From NCBI RefSeq assembly GCF_024305245.1, contig NZ_JAMWYX010000006.1, positions 140,123-204,122 of the forward strand: a stretch of 64,000 bases of DNA, given 5' to 3'. Of the stretch, positions 28,126 through 37,117 are shown piece after piece (positions within the stretch are counted from its first letter, which is position 1; the number at the start of each line of letters is the position of its first letter). This DNA comes from Erythrobacter sp. (lineage in GTDB: Bacteria > Pseudomonadota > Alphaproteobacteria > Sphingomonadales > Sphingomonadaceae). Position numbers and translations under genes: made by a program. The notes below the pieces were generated by a model that saw nothing but the letters and a program-made list of their open reading frames with translations, was not told where the DNA came from and made no database searches.

Positions 28126-30752
28126 TGCGGATACTGGCACTGCGGCTGTTCAACGTAAAACGCTTCGCCGGGCGCGGCGTAGCGATCGAGAACATTGGCG
28201 AGGGCGTCAATGTATTGTGCAAACCGAACGAGTTCGGCAAGTCGACCAGCTTCGAGGCGCTGCACGCTTTATTCTTCCAGCCGCACACCAGCACCGCGGG
28301 CGAGGTGCGAAACCTGCGCCCCTATAGCGGCGGCACTCCGGTGGTTCAGGCGGATATCTCCACTGAAGCCGGGCAGTATCGGATCACCAAGCAGTTCTAC
28401 ACGGGCAAGTCAGCACGGGTGGAGGATCTCGTCAGCGGACGGCTGATCGCCCAGGCCGACGAGGCAGAAAACTTCATCAGCGATCTGGTGCAGGGAGGTG
28501 CCGGTGGCCCGGCCGGTCTGCTGTGGGTGAGGCAAGGCATCACCGGAATCGAAAAGCGCAGCAAGGCTGAAGAAGACAACGAAAAGCAGGTCAGGGCCAG
28601 TCTGCTCGAATCGGTGCAGGGAGAGGTCGAGGCGGTCACCGGCGGTCGCCGGATCGCCGAAATCATGAATAAGACGAGCATCTCGCTCGATGCACTGGTC
28701 ACGCCAACGGGGCGTCCAAAATCGGGCGGTCGCTATGCAATCGCGTGCGACGAGCGGGACCGATTGGCGGTTGCAGAGCGTGCTCTGGAGGCCGACGTGC
28801 AGCAACTTCGCGCTGCTCTCGACGAGCGCGCCACCGCCATGCGGCAGCTGACGGAACTGCAAAAGCCCGATGAGAAGGCCAAGCGCGTCGCTGATATTAC
28901 CATCGCACAATCCGCGATCGAGACTGCCCGCCAGTTGGCCGACCGATTGAAAGCTGCCGAGGCGGAGCTCGCGCTCGCGCGCGAACGACATCAGGCGGCT
29001 CACAGCGAGAATGAACGGTTCCAGGATGCAGTGGTCGAGGTCAAGAGCCTCGAAGCCTTGACCCACAAGGCAAATCTCAAGCGCGACGACGCCGTCGCCA
29101 AGCGCCAGGACACGACCGCCACAATCGATGCGGCACGGATGGAAGCCGAGGCCGCCGAGAAGGAAGCCAGCGAAGCGCGTCAGCTGCTGGCGCGGTTGGA
29201 TGCAGCAGAAAAGGCGCGCACGGCAGCGGATCGATTGGTCGAACTGCAACGGCGCCTGCAAAATGCAGAAACAGCGCGCGAAACGATCGAGGCAGCCGAG
29301 GCGGAACTCGCACAGGTCAAGATTCCGGCAGATGCGATCGACGAACTTCAGGATCTGGACGTCGAGATCGTGCAGCTGCGCACGCTCCGCGATTCGGCCC
29401 GCCCCACGGTTTCCATACGCTATGAGCCGGGGCACACTGGATCGGTCAGCATGAACGGTGCGCCGCTGATCGACGGGCAGGAACATGGCTATGACGGCCA
29501 TGCGACGCTGGTTGCGCCGGGGATTGGCACGATAGCTTTGCGATCGAACCAGCCGGAGCGCAGCGACGACCAGCTTGAGCAATTGGTGGCCAAGCGCGAT
29601 GCGCTGCTGTCAGCAATGGGCGTTGCTGATCTTGCCGCAGCGCGCGCGCGACAGGTGGAAGCGCAGAAACTGGAAGCGCAGATAAATGAAGCAAAGGCGG
29701 TGCTGCGGGTGCTGGCCCCAGAGGGTATGCCCGCATTGCGCTCCGAGATCGCCGCGATCACGCCTGACGAGGCCGAAGAAATCGAACTGAAGGCCGATCC
29801 CGTGGCAACCCGCCAGGTGCTGGAAGATGCCGAACACCGCCGCCAGCAGGCCAATCAGAAGGCGCGCGACGCCGAGCCGGTGCGAGAGCGCGCCGAGGGT
29901 GCGTTTGTCGGTGCCCAGACAGAACTTGCAACGCTGGCGGCGAGGATGCAACAGACAGCCGCATTGCTTGGCCCGGCGGATCTTCAGGAAACCAAGGAAA
30001 CGGAGTTGCAGGACCGGCTTGCAAAGCTGTCGGAGGACCTCGAACAAGCAGAAGCGCAGGCAGAGGCATTGCGCGCCAAAACGCCCGATCTTGAAAGCCT
30101 GCGGGCCGCGCACAAGCGGCTGGTATCGGTCGATCAGGGGATCGATGCCAACATCGGCCAGTTGCGCGAAACGATCGCAGGGCTTAACGCGCAAATTAAG
30201 GCTCGTTCCGATGATGCAGTCGAAGAGCAATGGTCGGAAACAAAGGACGCGCTGGAGGCTGCGCAAATGCGAGTCGCAGGATTCGAAGCCGAGGTGGCCA
30301 CACTGCAACGGCTCGCGACTGCACTCGATAGTGCGCGCTCAGATGCTCGCGACCTGTATCTCAAGCCCGTTATGGCCGAGCTTAAGCCGCTCCTGCGATT
30401 GCTGTTCGATGATGTCGCGATCACGTTCGACGACAAAACCCTGCTGCCGCAAACGATCCTCCGCAACGGTCAACAGGAGGACGTCGATCGGTTGAGTGGA
30501 GGCATGCGCGAACAGCTCTCTGTCCTGACCCGACTGGCATTTGCACGCCTGTTGGCGCGAGATGGACGCGCGGCACCGGTGATCCTGGATGACGCGCTTG
30601 TCTATTCCGATGATGACCGGATCGAAAAGATGTTCGACGCGCTCCACCGCCAGGCGAACGATCAGCAGATCATAATCTTCTCATGCAGGCAGCGCGCGTT
30701 TCAGCAGCTCGGTGGGAACATCCTGCAGTTGTCAGATTGGGATCCCACATGA
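28125..30752 (+). CDS. SbcC/Rad50/YhaN-like ATPase
   Basis: 875 residues from the ATG at 28125, overlapping the SbcD-like stop codon (TGATG). An ABC-type ATPase head is split: the N-terminus has KPNEFGKST in the Walker A position (residues 33-41), and the C-terminus has LSGGMREQLSVL and the Walker B PVILDDALVYSDDDR. Between them lie about 500 residues of Ala/Glu/Arg-rich coiled coil. The first Gly of the usual GPNGxGKS is Lys here, which is unusual. No zinc-hook CxxC is obvious. It should form the clamp of an SbcCD-like complex with the preceding nuclease. It is the last gene of the operon. Confidence 0.88.
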   Translation: MRILALRLFNVKRFAGRGVAIENIGEGVNVLCKPNEFGKSTSFEALHALFFQPHTSTAGEVRNLRPYSGGTPVVQADISTEAGQYRITKQFYTGKSARVEDLVSGRLIAQADEAENFISDLVQGGAGGPAGLLWVRQGITGIEKRSKAEEDNEKQVRASLLESVQGEVEAVTGGRRIAEIMNKTSISLDALVTPTGRPKSGGRYAIACDERDRLAVAERALEADVQQLRAALDERATAMRQLTELQKPDEKAKRVADITIAQSAIETARQLADRLKAAEAELALARERHQAAHSENERFQDAVVEVKSLEALTHKANLKRDDAVAKRQDTTATIDAARMEAEAAEKEASEARQLLARLDAAEKARTAADRLVELQRRLQNAETARETIEAAEAELAQVKIPADAIDELQDLDVEIVQLRTLRDSARPTVSIRYEPGHTGSVSMNGAPLIDGQEHGYDGHATLVAPGIGTIALRSNQPERSDDQLEQLVAKRDALLSAMGVADLAAARARQVEAQKLEAQINEAKAVLRVLAPEGMPALRSEIAAITPDEAEEIELKADPVATRQVLEDAEHRRQQANQKARDAEPVRERAEGAFVGAQTELATLAARMQQTAALLGPADLQETKETELQDRLAKLSEDLEQAEAQAEALRAKTPDLESLRAAHKRLVSVDQGIDANIGQLRETIAGLNAQIKARSDDAVEEQWSETKDALEAAQMRVAGFEAEVATLQRLATALDSARSDARDLYLKPVMAELKPLLRLLFDDVAITFDDKTLLPQTILRNGQQEDVDRLSGGMREQLSVLTRLAFARLLARDGRAAPVILDDALVYSDDDRIEKMFDALHRQANDQQIIIFSCRQRAFQQLGGNILQLSDWDPT

Positions 30753-30802
30753 AGAGGGGGCCCCGCTACCACCAATGGCACAGATTTGAGTTTGTGATTT
30801 AA

Positions 30803-30815
30803 GGTGGGTTGGGGC
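30803..30815. repeat. Left terminal inverted repeat of the right IS3 remnant
   Basis: GGTGGGTTGGGGC lies 50 bp after the SbcC-like stop codon and 26 bp before the OrfA remnant. Its outer part matches the minus-strand sequence of 20823-20835. Confidence 0.6.
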
Positions 30816-30841
30816 TTCGCCGTAGTGACGAAAGAACGAGG

Positions 30842-31055
30842 ATGAAGACCCAACCCTCCTTGAAAAAATCCACTGGCAATGCCCCTGCAGAACGGGTGGT
30901 CAAGGACATCCGGCGACAGACCCGGCGGCACTTCTCGGCTGAGGACAGGATCCGCATCGTGCTCGATGGGTTGCGCGGCGAGACAGCATCGCAGAGCCAT
31001 GCCGCAAAGAAGGCATCGCCCAGAGCTTGTATCACACATGGTCAAAGAAGTTCAT
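30842..31055 (+). pseudogene. IS3-family transposase OrfA, 5' remnant
   Basis: The frame opens with the OrfA-type N-terminus (RVVKDIRRQTRRHFSAEDRI, then RIVLDGLRGE), the helix-turn-helix start of IS3-family OrfA. A base is then lost and the expected continuation (IAQSLYHTWSKKFMEA) appears in another frame. After that the similarity stops. It is the same element family as the OrfB remnant at 20545, but the other end of the gene pair, so the two remnants bracket the Hhe-SbcCD operon. Confidence 0.85.
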
Positions 31056-31262
31056 GGAAGCGGTCACCCGCGACGAACTGCGCTACGTCCTCGATCCCAA
31101 GGACGTGATGGGCGAAGACTACCCCAGCGAAACCTTCCGCGTCCTCCAGAAGAACGAAATCGCCCGCCACGGCGAATACCGCACCCGCCGCCTCGTCCTC
31201 GCCGCCTACGACGAACTGTCAGCGCAAGGCATGCGGCCAAGAGTGGAGGGGTATTGCAGTAA
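31056..31262 (+). pseudogene. Fragment of an unrelated coding sequence fused to the OrfA remnant
   Basis: After the OrfA remnant the frame continues with DELRYVLDPKDVMGEDYPSE and EIARHGEYRTRRLVLAAYDE, which is protein-like but not transposase-like. It breaks off near 31262. I do not recognise the family. It probably marks a deletion that joined the IS to a neighbouring gene. The next 290 bases hold nothing recognisable. Confidence 0.4.
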
Positions 31263-31555
31263 TGAAGACCAACTATTGCATCTGACGAAACGCCGTCATC
31301 GAGGTTGTCGGTGAACTCAAAGTGGGTCCGAGTTGTATCCCTGATCCTCCTACGATGCTAATGCCACAGCAGTTTTCGCCAGCGGATCGGCGGCCCCGAG
31401 TAAAGTGATCCGAGCCCATTCGGCGTTGCCGCGCGTGCCGCCTTGAGGCCATCTTCAAAGTGGATGACGCTGCCAGAATCTACTTCCTCATTATCGAAAT
31501 TCGCGAACCTATGGCCTCTATTTCCAAGGAACTGCACGTCATTCAGAACGCGATT

Positions 31556-33169
31556 TCAAAGGATTTGCTGGCCTTTCGCATATTCCAATCCTTCGTCGAA
31601 ATCTTCAATGGATACGAACACGGGACGATCATTTTTGTCCAACCCGCCGCCCATAATGGCCAAGCGATCTGCCTGCTGATAGGCCACCTTTTTGACCTCA
31701 TCGTTAGACCCGCGGCACTCCTCACGAAGGCTCCTAACCAGCTCGGTCAGTCGGTCTTTAGCAACTTCGATATCCTCGATTTCAGTCGGCACATCCTCGT
31801 CCGAGTTCAGCGAAGAATAGTATTTCTCAAGCTCAGGCGGGAGGCCATGCACTTCGATCCAGCGCGAGCCGGTCCACTCCTCAGCATCAAGATCGCTATA
31901 CCATTCAACCCCTTCGTAGATGACGGTGGAATCCTCGATTTTGAAGGTCCAGTTGTGCTCGCACGCATTGGCAATATCGGCCCAGAAATCAGCCTCGCGC
32001 TTCGCTTGTTTGCGCTTTTCTTTCCGTTCATCGAAGCCGCGTTTGGCTTCCGACAGCCCCAGACCGTGCATCAGAAATCGATCAAAAACTTCGATGCTGC
32101 CAGCGGCTTCCGACAGTTCGTCGGCCAAAGCAGGCAAGCCTTCGATCAGTTCATTGACCCAATCTTTTCGATACCTTTTGTGGGGCTGGATGCGATCGAT
32201 GAAGCCTTTGATCGAGACCAAAGCAACGGTCCAGGAAGTGTCTTCCATCATGGCTCTTGATGCCTCTGAAAGGAGGTCAACGATCACCGAAAGCCTGACC
32301 CGATCCTCTTCAGAATCCAGCCCCAGGACCTGGCCCAAGAGCTCGATGTCCCGGTCGTGACGAAGGCCAACGCACCTGTAGTAGGCGTCGTATTCCCCTT
32401 GGCTGAGTTCGCGTGCGAGATCTGAAATGCGGGACGCGCCCAACAGAAAATGCTCACTGAACCCTTCGGGCAGCGCAAGGTCCCTGCGGGCCTTTGCTGC
32501 GAACTCCTTCTGCTGTTCCGAGCGAAGGGCATAGGCATGAAGAACGACCCGCTGTTGGTCTTCATCAAGGTCGCGCGGCGGTGCCTCAAGGATGCCTGCA
32601 TTGACCATCAGGCGCCAAGGATTGTCGGGATCCTTGAGGTGCGGATCTTTTGTGTGCGCCTTGAACAGATCGGCAATACACGTGATCATTGGGTCTGGCA
32701 TGCGAGTGAAGGATGACGGCGCAACCCCTGCTTTTCCCAGTCTCTCGAGAAGCGGGCTGCCTAGCGCAAAGACACTCTCAGGATCGTGGTCTTCACGGCT
32801 TTTCCCCACTGGTGTAAGCGTGGCCTCATGCCGGTCGAGTTCTTCGAGCTCGCTGCGCTTTTCATGCCAGATTGCAAGTTCCCGACCAGCCTCGGAAAGG
32901 AGGTCCATTACCTTTCGTTTACGCTCACGCTCCTGCTTAGCGACCTTTTTCCTTGTCTTCTCGGGCGATTCTTCCAATCGGAAGGGATGCCTTAATCGGG
33001 ATCGCGCACGATGGGCATGTTTTGTGAGCTTTCCGCTCTCGTCTACTTCTTCAGCCTGCCTGCACAGGTCGTCATAAGCAAGAACGTCGCAGGTAACTTC
33101 AGACATGTCCTCAGCCAATGCTTTGCGGACAATGCTCATGAATGCGGAGATGGGGCCATTTTGTGTCAT
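31556..33169 (-). CDS. Unrecognised 537-residue protein
   Basis: A long open frame on the minus strand with charged, mainly alpha-helical sequence. Residues 65-125 are strongly basic then acidic and probably coiled coil (EKTRKKVAKQERERKRKVMD). The C-terminus is acidic (VFVSIEDFDEGLEYAKGQ). There is no signal peptide or membrane span. No motif of a known enzyme is visible. The base composition is less GC-rich than the chromosomal flanks, which suggests transfer. It lies between the IS3 remnant and the hairpin-rich region. A role in defence is possible by position only. Confidence 0.65.
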   Translation of the reverse strand: MTQNGPISAFMSIVRKALAEDMSEVTCDVLAYDDLCRQAEEVDESGKLTKHAHRARSRLRHPFRLEESPEKTRKKVAKQERERKRKVMDLLSEAGRELAIWHEKRSELEELDRHEATLTPVGKSREDHDPESVFALGSPLLERLGKAGVAPSSFTRMPDPMITCIADLFKAHTKDPHLKDPDNPWRLMVNAGILEAPPRDLDEDQQRVVLHAYALRSEQQKEFAAKARRDLALPEGFSEHFLLGASRISDLARELSQGEYDAYYRCVGLRHDRDIELLGQVLGLDSEEDRVRLSVIVDLLSEASRAMMEDTSWTVALVSIKGFIDRIQPHKRYRKDWVNELIEGLPALADELSEAAGSIEVFDRFLMHGLGLSEAKRGFDERKEKRKQAKREADFWADIANACEHNWTFKIEDSTVIYEGVEWYSDLDAEEWTGSRWIEVHGLPPELEKYYSSLNSDEDVPTEIEDIEVAKDRLTELVRSLREECRGSNDEVKKVAYQQADRLAIMGGGLDKNDRPVFVSIEDFDEGLEYAKGQQIL

Positions 33170-33410
33170 GCCAATATTCTAGGATGCGGATTCCAGAAAA
33201 AGAAATCCGCTCACAAATTTTTTTCAAGGCATGAAGGAAAAGGTCGCTTCGCTGGTCATTTCAATGATCAGAAAAAATGCGAATTATGTCTCAATTTTAT
33301 CGATTTTTCGTCCGATCAATTTTTCAGAAAATGATCGGAAACCCCTTATTTTTATCAATCCGAACGTTTTTATGAAAAGCCCTCGAACTCGTTTTTTTAG
33401 GCGCAATACC

Positions 33411-33447
33411 GCAATAAGGGTCGCAACGGCGTTTCGACCCTTATTGC
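33411..33447. repeat. 13-bp perfect inverted repeat
   Basis: GCAATAAGGGTCG and CGACCCTTATTGC face each other across an 11-bp spacer. No T-run follows on either side, so it is not an ordinary terminator. It could be a protein-binding dyad of an origin. Confidence 0.75.
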
Positions 33448-33995
33448 TGCTTTGACCCGGTCAAGACGTGTTCCGGGACAATATTGAAATTTTGCCCGGA
33501 TCACCAGATATTTTTAGTTCGCTGCGCTCACACGTCACGCGAAATCAAAGATTTTCGTTCCTTGTTTTTTGATCAAGCGGATTGCTGTCCGATCGGCTTA
33601 GCTTTTGCGTTCTGACAATCTCTAGCTCTTTTTGCGAACGACTGCCATCGTTCTCGGGCGCTTCGCTTGGGTTCGCAGCCCAATCGGGCTGGGTTTTCAG
33701 ATTGTCTGTCGGGGCCCTCAGCTGCCGCTGACCCCCCGTTTCCTGACGAGAGGCCAAAAATCGGCCAATTTGACCGTCAGCGAGCAATGGTTGCACGCGG
33801 CCAAAATTTTTGAATTTTGGGCCATTTAAGGTGCCATTTTGGGCCATATCCGGCCGAGGTCGAGGCGGAGACACGATCTGTCACAGCACCATCGCTGCTA
33901 AATCCGGATCGACGGTATGCATCGTGGCGGCACGCGCCGGCCTTACAGCGCATCGCCAATTTCGCGAAAAACCAATCCCGCAGGATCGGTTCACA

Positions 33996-34021
33996 GGGTG
34001 CCCGGCGGGCACCCCTTTTTT
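33996..34021 (+). terminator. Strong intrinsic terminator with no gene upstream
   Basis: GGGTGCCC-GGC-GGGCACCC followed by CTTTTTT is a textbook rho-independent terminator on the plus strand. No plus-strand gene lies between it and the SbcC operon some 3 kb away. It therefore probably ends a short transcript made within 33200-34000, or acts as an attenuator in the leader of the exonuclease gene at 34241. Confidence 0.75.
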
Positions 34022-34240
34022 GCATCTAGCGTTGGAAAAGGCCGCATGCCCGCGCAGCAGAATCGCGTTTGCTCAGAAGAGGCGAGATGGCGGCGCAGCC
34101 GGAGAATTTTTCAACAAGAGGCAGAAGGGAAGAGATGCCGGGTGAAGCCGGCAGGGTGAAGGAAAAAAGGAAGTGGAGCAGAGACGCTCGGCTTTCGCCT
34201 TCGCCGGTTTCGCCAACGCACAATCTTGGAGAAACTTTCT

Positions 34241-35128
34241 ATGCAATTTAAATCATCAAACCAAAAGCTCGAACGTGCCGCGCGCACGCTTGAAGCAAGC
34301 GGCGACTACCGCGTCTTCCGAAAAATTCCCGAACCCTTTTCACGCATGGATGCCGGCACGCCGCCCGATGCGACATGCGTGGCAGTTGTCGACGTGGAGA
34401 CGACAGGGCTTTCGCTGGCCGATGACGAATTGATTGAGCTGGCGATCCTGCTTGCTTGGGTAAGTCCAGATGGCGAGGTGCTTGCGCATTTGGGGCCGTG
34501 GTCCTGGCGCAATGATCCGGGCATCCCGCTGTCGCCCCAGATCCGAAAGCTCACCGGCCTTTGCGATAACGATCTCGCTAATCAGGCGATCGATGACGAG
34601 AAGGTTCTGGTGCTGCTCGATCGCGCCGACCTGGTCGCCGCTCACAATTCAAATTTTGATATTGGCTGGTTCGATCAACGCTATCCGCAGCTTGCCGACA
34701 AGCCGTGGGCCTGCAGCATGGCGGAAATCGAATGGGCACAGCTTGGGTGCGATGGTCGCGGTCAGTCGGCGTTGCTCAATCAACATGGCTGGTTCGCCAA
34801 TGCCCACCGCGCAGGGGATGACGTCTGGAGCCTGCTATGGCTGCTGAAGCAAAAGCGCAGCGACCCTGATGGCGAAAATGTCCGCAGCCATTTTGCGCGG
34901 CTGCTGGAATCAGCAGAGCAGCCAAGCATGCTGATCTCAGCCACGGGCGCGCCGTTCGCCGCCAAGGATGAACTCAGGGGGCGCGGCTACAGATGGAATG
35001 TGGTGGAGCGGGTCTGGCAGAAACAGGTCCGGCTCGATGAAGCATCATCGGAGATGGCATGGTTTCAAGAAAAACTGCTGCCAGCGCCTACCACCAAAAC
35101 CGTGACCGCTGCTGAGCGTTATCGCTGA
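34241..35128 (+). CDS. DnaQ-like DEDDh 3'-5' exonuclease
   Basis: 295 residues from the ATG at 34241, with GGAG nine bases upstream. The exonuclease fold carries VVDVETTGLS (ExoI), AHNSNFDIGWFD (ExoII) and NAHRAGDDVWSLLWLL (ExoIII with the His of the DEDDh type). The C-terminal 80 residues include GRGYRWNVVERVWQKQV, a module that often follows such exonucleases on plasmids and islands. It should degrade or proofread DNA 3' ends. It opens a block of island genes separated by terminator hairpins. Confidence 0.88.
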   Translation: MQFKSSNQKLERAARTLEASGDYRVFRKIPEPFSRMDAGTPPDATCVAVVDVETTGLSLADDELIELAILLAWVSPDGEVLAHLGPWSWRNDPGIPLSPQIRKLTGLCDNDLANQAIDDEKVLVLLDRADLVAAHNSNFDIGWFDQRYPQLADKPWACSMAEIEWAQLGCDGRGQSALLNQHGWFANAHRAGDDVWSLLWLLKQKRSDPDGENVRSHFARLLESAEQPSMLISATGAPFAAKDELRGRGYRWNVVERVWQKQVRLDEASSEMAWFQEKLLPAPTTKTVTAAERYR

Positions 35129-35173
35129 GCACGAATCAAAGCCCAAACCATCACATCAATGATCACGCCAACC

Positions 35174-35194
35174 AGGCCCGCTGCGTGCGGGCCT
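35174..35194 (+). terminator. Hairpin terminator between the exonuclease genes
   Basis: AGGCCCGC-TGCGT-GCGGGCCT, followed by GTTGCGTTTC. The following gene starts only 25 bp downstream, so this hairpin lies in its immediate leader. Confidence 0.65.
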
Positions 35195-35218
35195 GTTGCG
35201 TTTCAAGGAACATGAAAA

Positions 35219-36130
35219 ATGAACACTACCGACATCACAACGACCAGTGCTGGCCTCCACGATACTGAGGCTACGCCACATACCGCCGTATCATCCGCAT
35301 ACGAGACTGCCCTCGAACTTGAAGCCCGCCAGTTCGCTGCCCGGTCGCATGCAAGCGATAGCAAGGGACACCGCCCGCTGCGCGTCGTCCTCGTTGATCT
35401 CGAATTCGCCTACGATCGCGCGCGTCATGGCGGATACCGAACCGCCGAAGGCAAGGATGCCGAGGACGATGTCCGCTGGCCGTTTCATCGCATCGCGTGC
35501 TGTTGCTGGTTTGTCTTGCGATTCGATCCGGGATGCGACGTGCCCGACGTAGAATCGATTACGGTTTTGGCGAATGACGAGGCGAGCGAACAGGAGATTA
35601 CCGAGCGCTTGTTCGGCATGCTCGAACTGCATCCTGATGCCTTGCTGACTACATGGGCAGGGGAGGGCAAGGACCTCGCAGTGCTGCGCCGTGTTGCCAG
35701 CGAATACGGGTTGCTGCTGCCGTCGCAGCTCTTGGATCTCAGTCCCTATGCCCGGCAACGGTTGGATCTGTGCCGCGCGGTCGCGGGACGCGCGGCCTTC
35801 CCGCATCTCCCGGAATACGCCGGAGCGGTGGGCATTCCGTGCAAGCCCACGCCATCGAAGGAGATCGGTCAGCTTGTCGAGCGCGGCGCGTGGGACAAGG
35901 TGCGCGATCAATGTTTGGCCGATGTGCTGACCACCAGCGTGATTTGCCTGCGCCATCTCGCCGCCCACGGCGCCATCGCCAGCCATCCGCATCGCAGCCT
36001 TCTCGTGCTGGCTGAAGCTGCGGCGAAGGCAATGCCCGCAAGCAAGTTCGTGCCGAACGCGTTCGCCCCGTGGGGGCGGGGGCAGGTGGCGTGCGCTCGT
36101 CTGAAAGGCACGGTTTACCGAGCAGCATAG
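35219..36130 (+). CDS. Predicted PolB-type 3'-5' exonuclease (DnaQ fold)
   Basis: 303 residues with an AAGGAA ribosome-binding site. After a disordered N-terminus the fold starts with VVLVDLEFAYD (D-x-E of ExoI), then LLTTWAGEGKDLAVLRRVA (ExoII region) and a late Asp in CLADVLTTSVICLRHL. This fits the family of predicted exonucleases related to the PolB exonuclease domain. It is a second exonuclease next to the DnaQ-like one, which is common in island and plasmid maintenance blocks. The partner polymerase is not present. Confidence 0.75.
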   Translation: MNTTDITTTSAGLHDTEATPHTAVSSAYETALELEARQFAARSHASDSKGHRPLRVVLVDLEFAYDRARHGGYRTAEGKDAEDDVRWPFHRIACCCWFVLRFDPGCDVPDVESITVLANDEASEQEITERLFGMLELHPDALLTTWAGEGKDLAVLRRVASEYGLLLPSQLLDLSPYARQRLDLCRAVAGRAAFPHLPEYAGAVGIPCKPTPSKEIGQLVERGAWDKVRDQCLADVLTTSVICLRHLAAHGAIASHPHRSLLVLAEAAAKAMPASKFVPNAFAPWGRGQVACARLKGTVYRAA

Positions 36131-36296
36131 TCAGCAAACCGAGGCTGTGCGGATCGAACGTCAGTCCCGCCAGCCAGCAAACAAGGAGAACCCCATGACC
36201 TGATCACCACACGATGTAGCCCGGGCGCTTTGCGCATGCCCGGCACCATAGCAACCCGCGCAAGTTCAATCGGCTCCCGCAATCCGGGAGCCACTC

Positions 36297-36332
36297 AGCC
36301 GCAGGTCCATCCCGGACGCTGCGGCTTTTTTT
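36297..36332 (+). terminator. Intrinsic terminator before the next island gene
   Basis: AGCCGCAG and CTGCGGCT pair around an inner GTCC/GGAC stem, followed by a TTTTTT tract. A second hairpin, GGCTCCCG-CAATC-CGGGAGCC (36272-36292), lies just before it. Confidence 0.85.
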
Positions 36333-36352
36333 GTGTCTGAAGGAAACTTGTA

Positions 36353-37117
36353 ATGCCAAAATCTACCAAATCACCAAGCGGCCGCGCCCGCAGCAAAAGC
36401 CGCAGCCTGGTGCCCAGCAAGCCCCGGTCTTCTGCGCTTGCGCTGCCGGAGCGTCTAATCCTGGGCGATCACGAGATCCGACCTGAGCAGGTCCTCAATA
36501 TCCCGGAACGCCGACCCTACGGAGAGGGGCCGTGGGAGAACGAACCTGACAGGGTGGCGTGGCAAGACGCTGCCACCGGCTACGCCTGCCTGATATTGAG
36601 GCAGAGGAATGGAACACTTGCGGGCTATGTTGCGATTGGTTCATCGCATCCGCTCTGGTGCTATGAACGTGATGCCATCCCGTCCGAGCTTGGCATAACG
36701 CCGCATAAGGGTCTCGATTATGCGTCGCTCTGCGATGAATACGAGCCGTCTGAGGTTCGGATCTGTCATGTGGGCCATGGTCAGCTATCGCATCTGACCA
36801 CGCCATTGGCAGCGGACAGCGATGCTGCCGGCGCCCCCGATGCCTGGTGGTTCGGCTTCGCCTGCGACAAAGTCGGCGACCTCCTGCCCGAAGGAAACTC
36901 TCGCAACGATAAGAACCGGGAGGATGGTCCAAGGCTCTATCGCGACATCGGCTATGTCGCGGACCAGGTTGTGCAGCTTGCAAACAAGCTGAGCGCGCTC
37001 GACGATCACGGATCCAGCATCGATGGTGACTGCGCTGGCGGGCACGGCGTGCCGCTCACCCTTGGGGCCAAACCCAAGGCGTTGCTCCCACGCAAGGGAG
37101 GGCGCCATGACTCGTAA
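36353..37117 (+). CDS. Conserved phage/island-type protein of unknown function
   Basis: 254 residues with an AAGGAA ribosome-binding site seven bases before the ATG. A basic Ser/Lys/Arg-rich N-terminus is followed by DRVAWQDAATGYACLILRQR, LAGYVAIGSSHPLW and WWFGFACDKVGDLLP, then LYRDIGYVADQV. This pattern resembles a family of unknown function that is frequent in phages and mobile elements. It overlaps the next gene by 11 bp, so the two are co-expressed. Confidence 0.7.
   Translation: MPKSTKSPSGRARSKSRSLVPSKPRSSALALPERLILGDHEIRPEQVLNIPERRPYGEGPWENEPDRVAWQDAATGYACLILRQRNGTLAGYVAIGSSHPLWCYERDAIPSELGITPHKGLDYASLCDEYEPSEVRICHVGHGQLSHLTTPLAADSDAAGAPDAWWFGFACDKVGDLLPEGNSRNDKNREDGPRLYRDIGYVADQVVQLANKLSALDDHGSSIDGDCAGGHGVPLTLGAKPKALLPRKGGRHDS

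Larger units (their letters stand above)
33170..34240. other. AT-rich non-coding region with hairpins, possible origin or RNA gene
   Basis: More than 1 kb without a supported gene. The first 350 bases are AT-rich with A/T runs (near 33210-33230 and 33280-33400), in contrast to the rest of the window. It contains a hairpin GCGGATT...AATCCGC (33183-33207), a 13-bp perfect inverted repeat (33411-33447), CAGCCC-AATC-GGGCTG (33676-33691), several GGCCAAAAT-type inverted motifs (33750-33850) and a strong terminator (33996-34021). The features fit an origin of transfer or replication, or a non-coding RNA. None of these is proven. Confidence 0.5.

Noticed and set aside
28410..29582. 390-residue minus-strand frame over the SbcC-like gene
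   Set aside because: Antisense to the coiled-coil part of a clear ATPase gene; no motif of its own.
28125..30752. Wadjet/MukB-type SMC
   Set aside because: It pairs with a metallophosphoesterase and has no JetA/B/D-like neighbours, so an SbcC/YhaN assignment fits better.
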